DNA from: Xanthomonas axonopodis
GTDB taxonomy: Bacteria > Pseudomonadota > Gammaproteobacteria > Xanthomonadales > Xanthomonadaceae
Assembly: GCF_001304695.1 (NCBI RefSeq)
Contig: NZ_JFAQ01000013.1
Span: forward strand, 1-46,198
Direction: 5' to 3'
DNA length: 46,198 nt
Positions 46,116-46,198 of the stretch are shown piece by piece. Under the pieces are notes generated by a model, which ran no database searches, was not told the origin of the DNA, and was given only the letters and a program-made list of their open reading frames with translations. Within the stretch, counting starts at the first letter, position 1. The number at the start of each line of letters is the position of its first letter. A program made the position numbers and the translations under genes.

Positions 46116-46198
46116 TCAAACAGTCAGTCGCCGGAGTAGCACCCTTGCTTCAGCCAGCCATCCCCAAGCCTCGGAAACCTGGGTCAGCCGATCATGGG
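46116..46198 (-). CDS. C-terminal fragment of a second transposase (partial)
   Basis: On the minus strand the last 83 bases read HDRLTQVSEAWGWLAEARVLLRRLTV-stop, with the stop at 46116-46118. This pattern (ERL...SEA....A..R..LRRL) is the usual C-terminus of IS5/IS4-type DDE transposases of a different group from the adjacent IS5 copy. The 16 bases beyond the stop, ending in gagggtgtttac read from the outside, could be the inverted-repeat end of that element. The rest lies outside the window, so the family is not certain. Confidence 0.5.
   Translation of the reverse strand, partial: HDRLTQVSEAWGWLAEARVLLRRLTV

Noticed and set aside
1-46198. CRISPR arrays, tRNA and rRNA genes
   Set aside because: No regularly spaced repeats and no cloverleaf or rRNA sequence were recognised on either strand.

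Overview
The window is high-GC DNA from a Xanthomonas-type gammaproteobacterium. The genus is indicated by the envelope-sugar block: etfB-etfA divergent from rmlBACD, followed by ugd, xanA-xanB and the paired CoA-transferase genes lpsI-lpsJ. A family 1 pectate lyase and an H-NS-like protein of the xanthomonad type support this. The species cannot be fixed from the sequence. Several broken genes and insertion sequences suggest a host-adapted lineage with ongoing gene decay.

Layout. (1) 1-369 is one end of an IS3-family element with a partial OrfA. (2) 440-12010, all on the minus strand, is a compact accessory operon: a flippase-like membrane protein broken by two frameshifts, a HAD-UbiA fusion, a DprE1-like FAD oxidase, a DprE2-like reductase, a SAM methyltransferase, an NAD-dependent epimerase, a PPOX/UDP-galactopyranose-mutase-like FAD protein, a large membrane protein, a GtrA protein and a second large membrane protein. 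(3) 12026-13719 is etfA-etfB (minus). (4) 13943-18898 is rmlB-rmlA-rmlC-rmlD and ugd (plus). (5) 19182-21979 is xanB and xanA (minus), divergent from lpsI-lpsJ (22114-23474, plus). (6) 23532-27265 is a WbsX/RgpF-type glycan assembly protein and ETF-ubiquinone oxidoreductase (minus). (7) 27381-38151 is mostly housekeeping: alkB, a four-gene Mla/MCE lipid-transport operon, a ThrE-type exporter, an H-NS-like protein, proS, a DUF4124 protein, pssA, a divergent holD candidate and rimI. (8) 38417-46198 holds a pectate lyase with a broken signal peptide, a soluble lytic transglycosylase, a TonB-dependent receptor with a stop codon and a frameshift, an IS5-family element, and the end of another transposase gene.

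How the parts fit. Region 2 looks like a polyprenyl-phosphate pentose pathway of the kind mycobacteria use to make decaprenyl-phospho-arabinose. The UbiA domain would load phosphoribose from PRPP onto a polyprenyl phosphate, the HAD domain would remove the 5-phosphate, and the DprE1/DprE2 pair would epimerise C2. GtrA and the large multi-pass proteins would flip the donor and transfer the sugar outside the membrane. The extra epimerase and the mutase-like FAD protein sit in the same operon and may further remodel the pentose. Regions 4-6 supply dTDP-L-rhamnose, GDP-mannose and UDP-glucuronate and include a rhamnan-type assembly protein. The likely combined product is therefore a pentose-decorated O-antigen or related surface glycan. 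This functional picture is inference; the gene identities are read from motifs.
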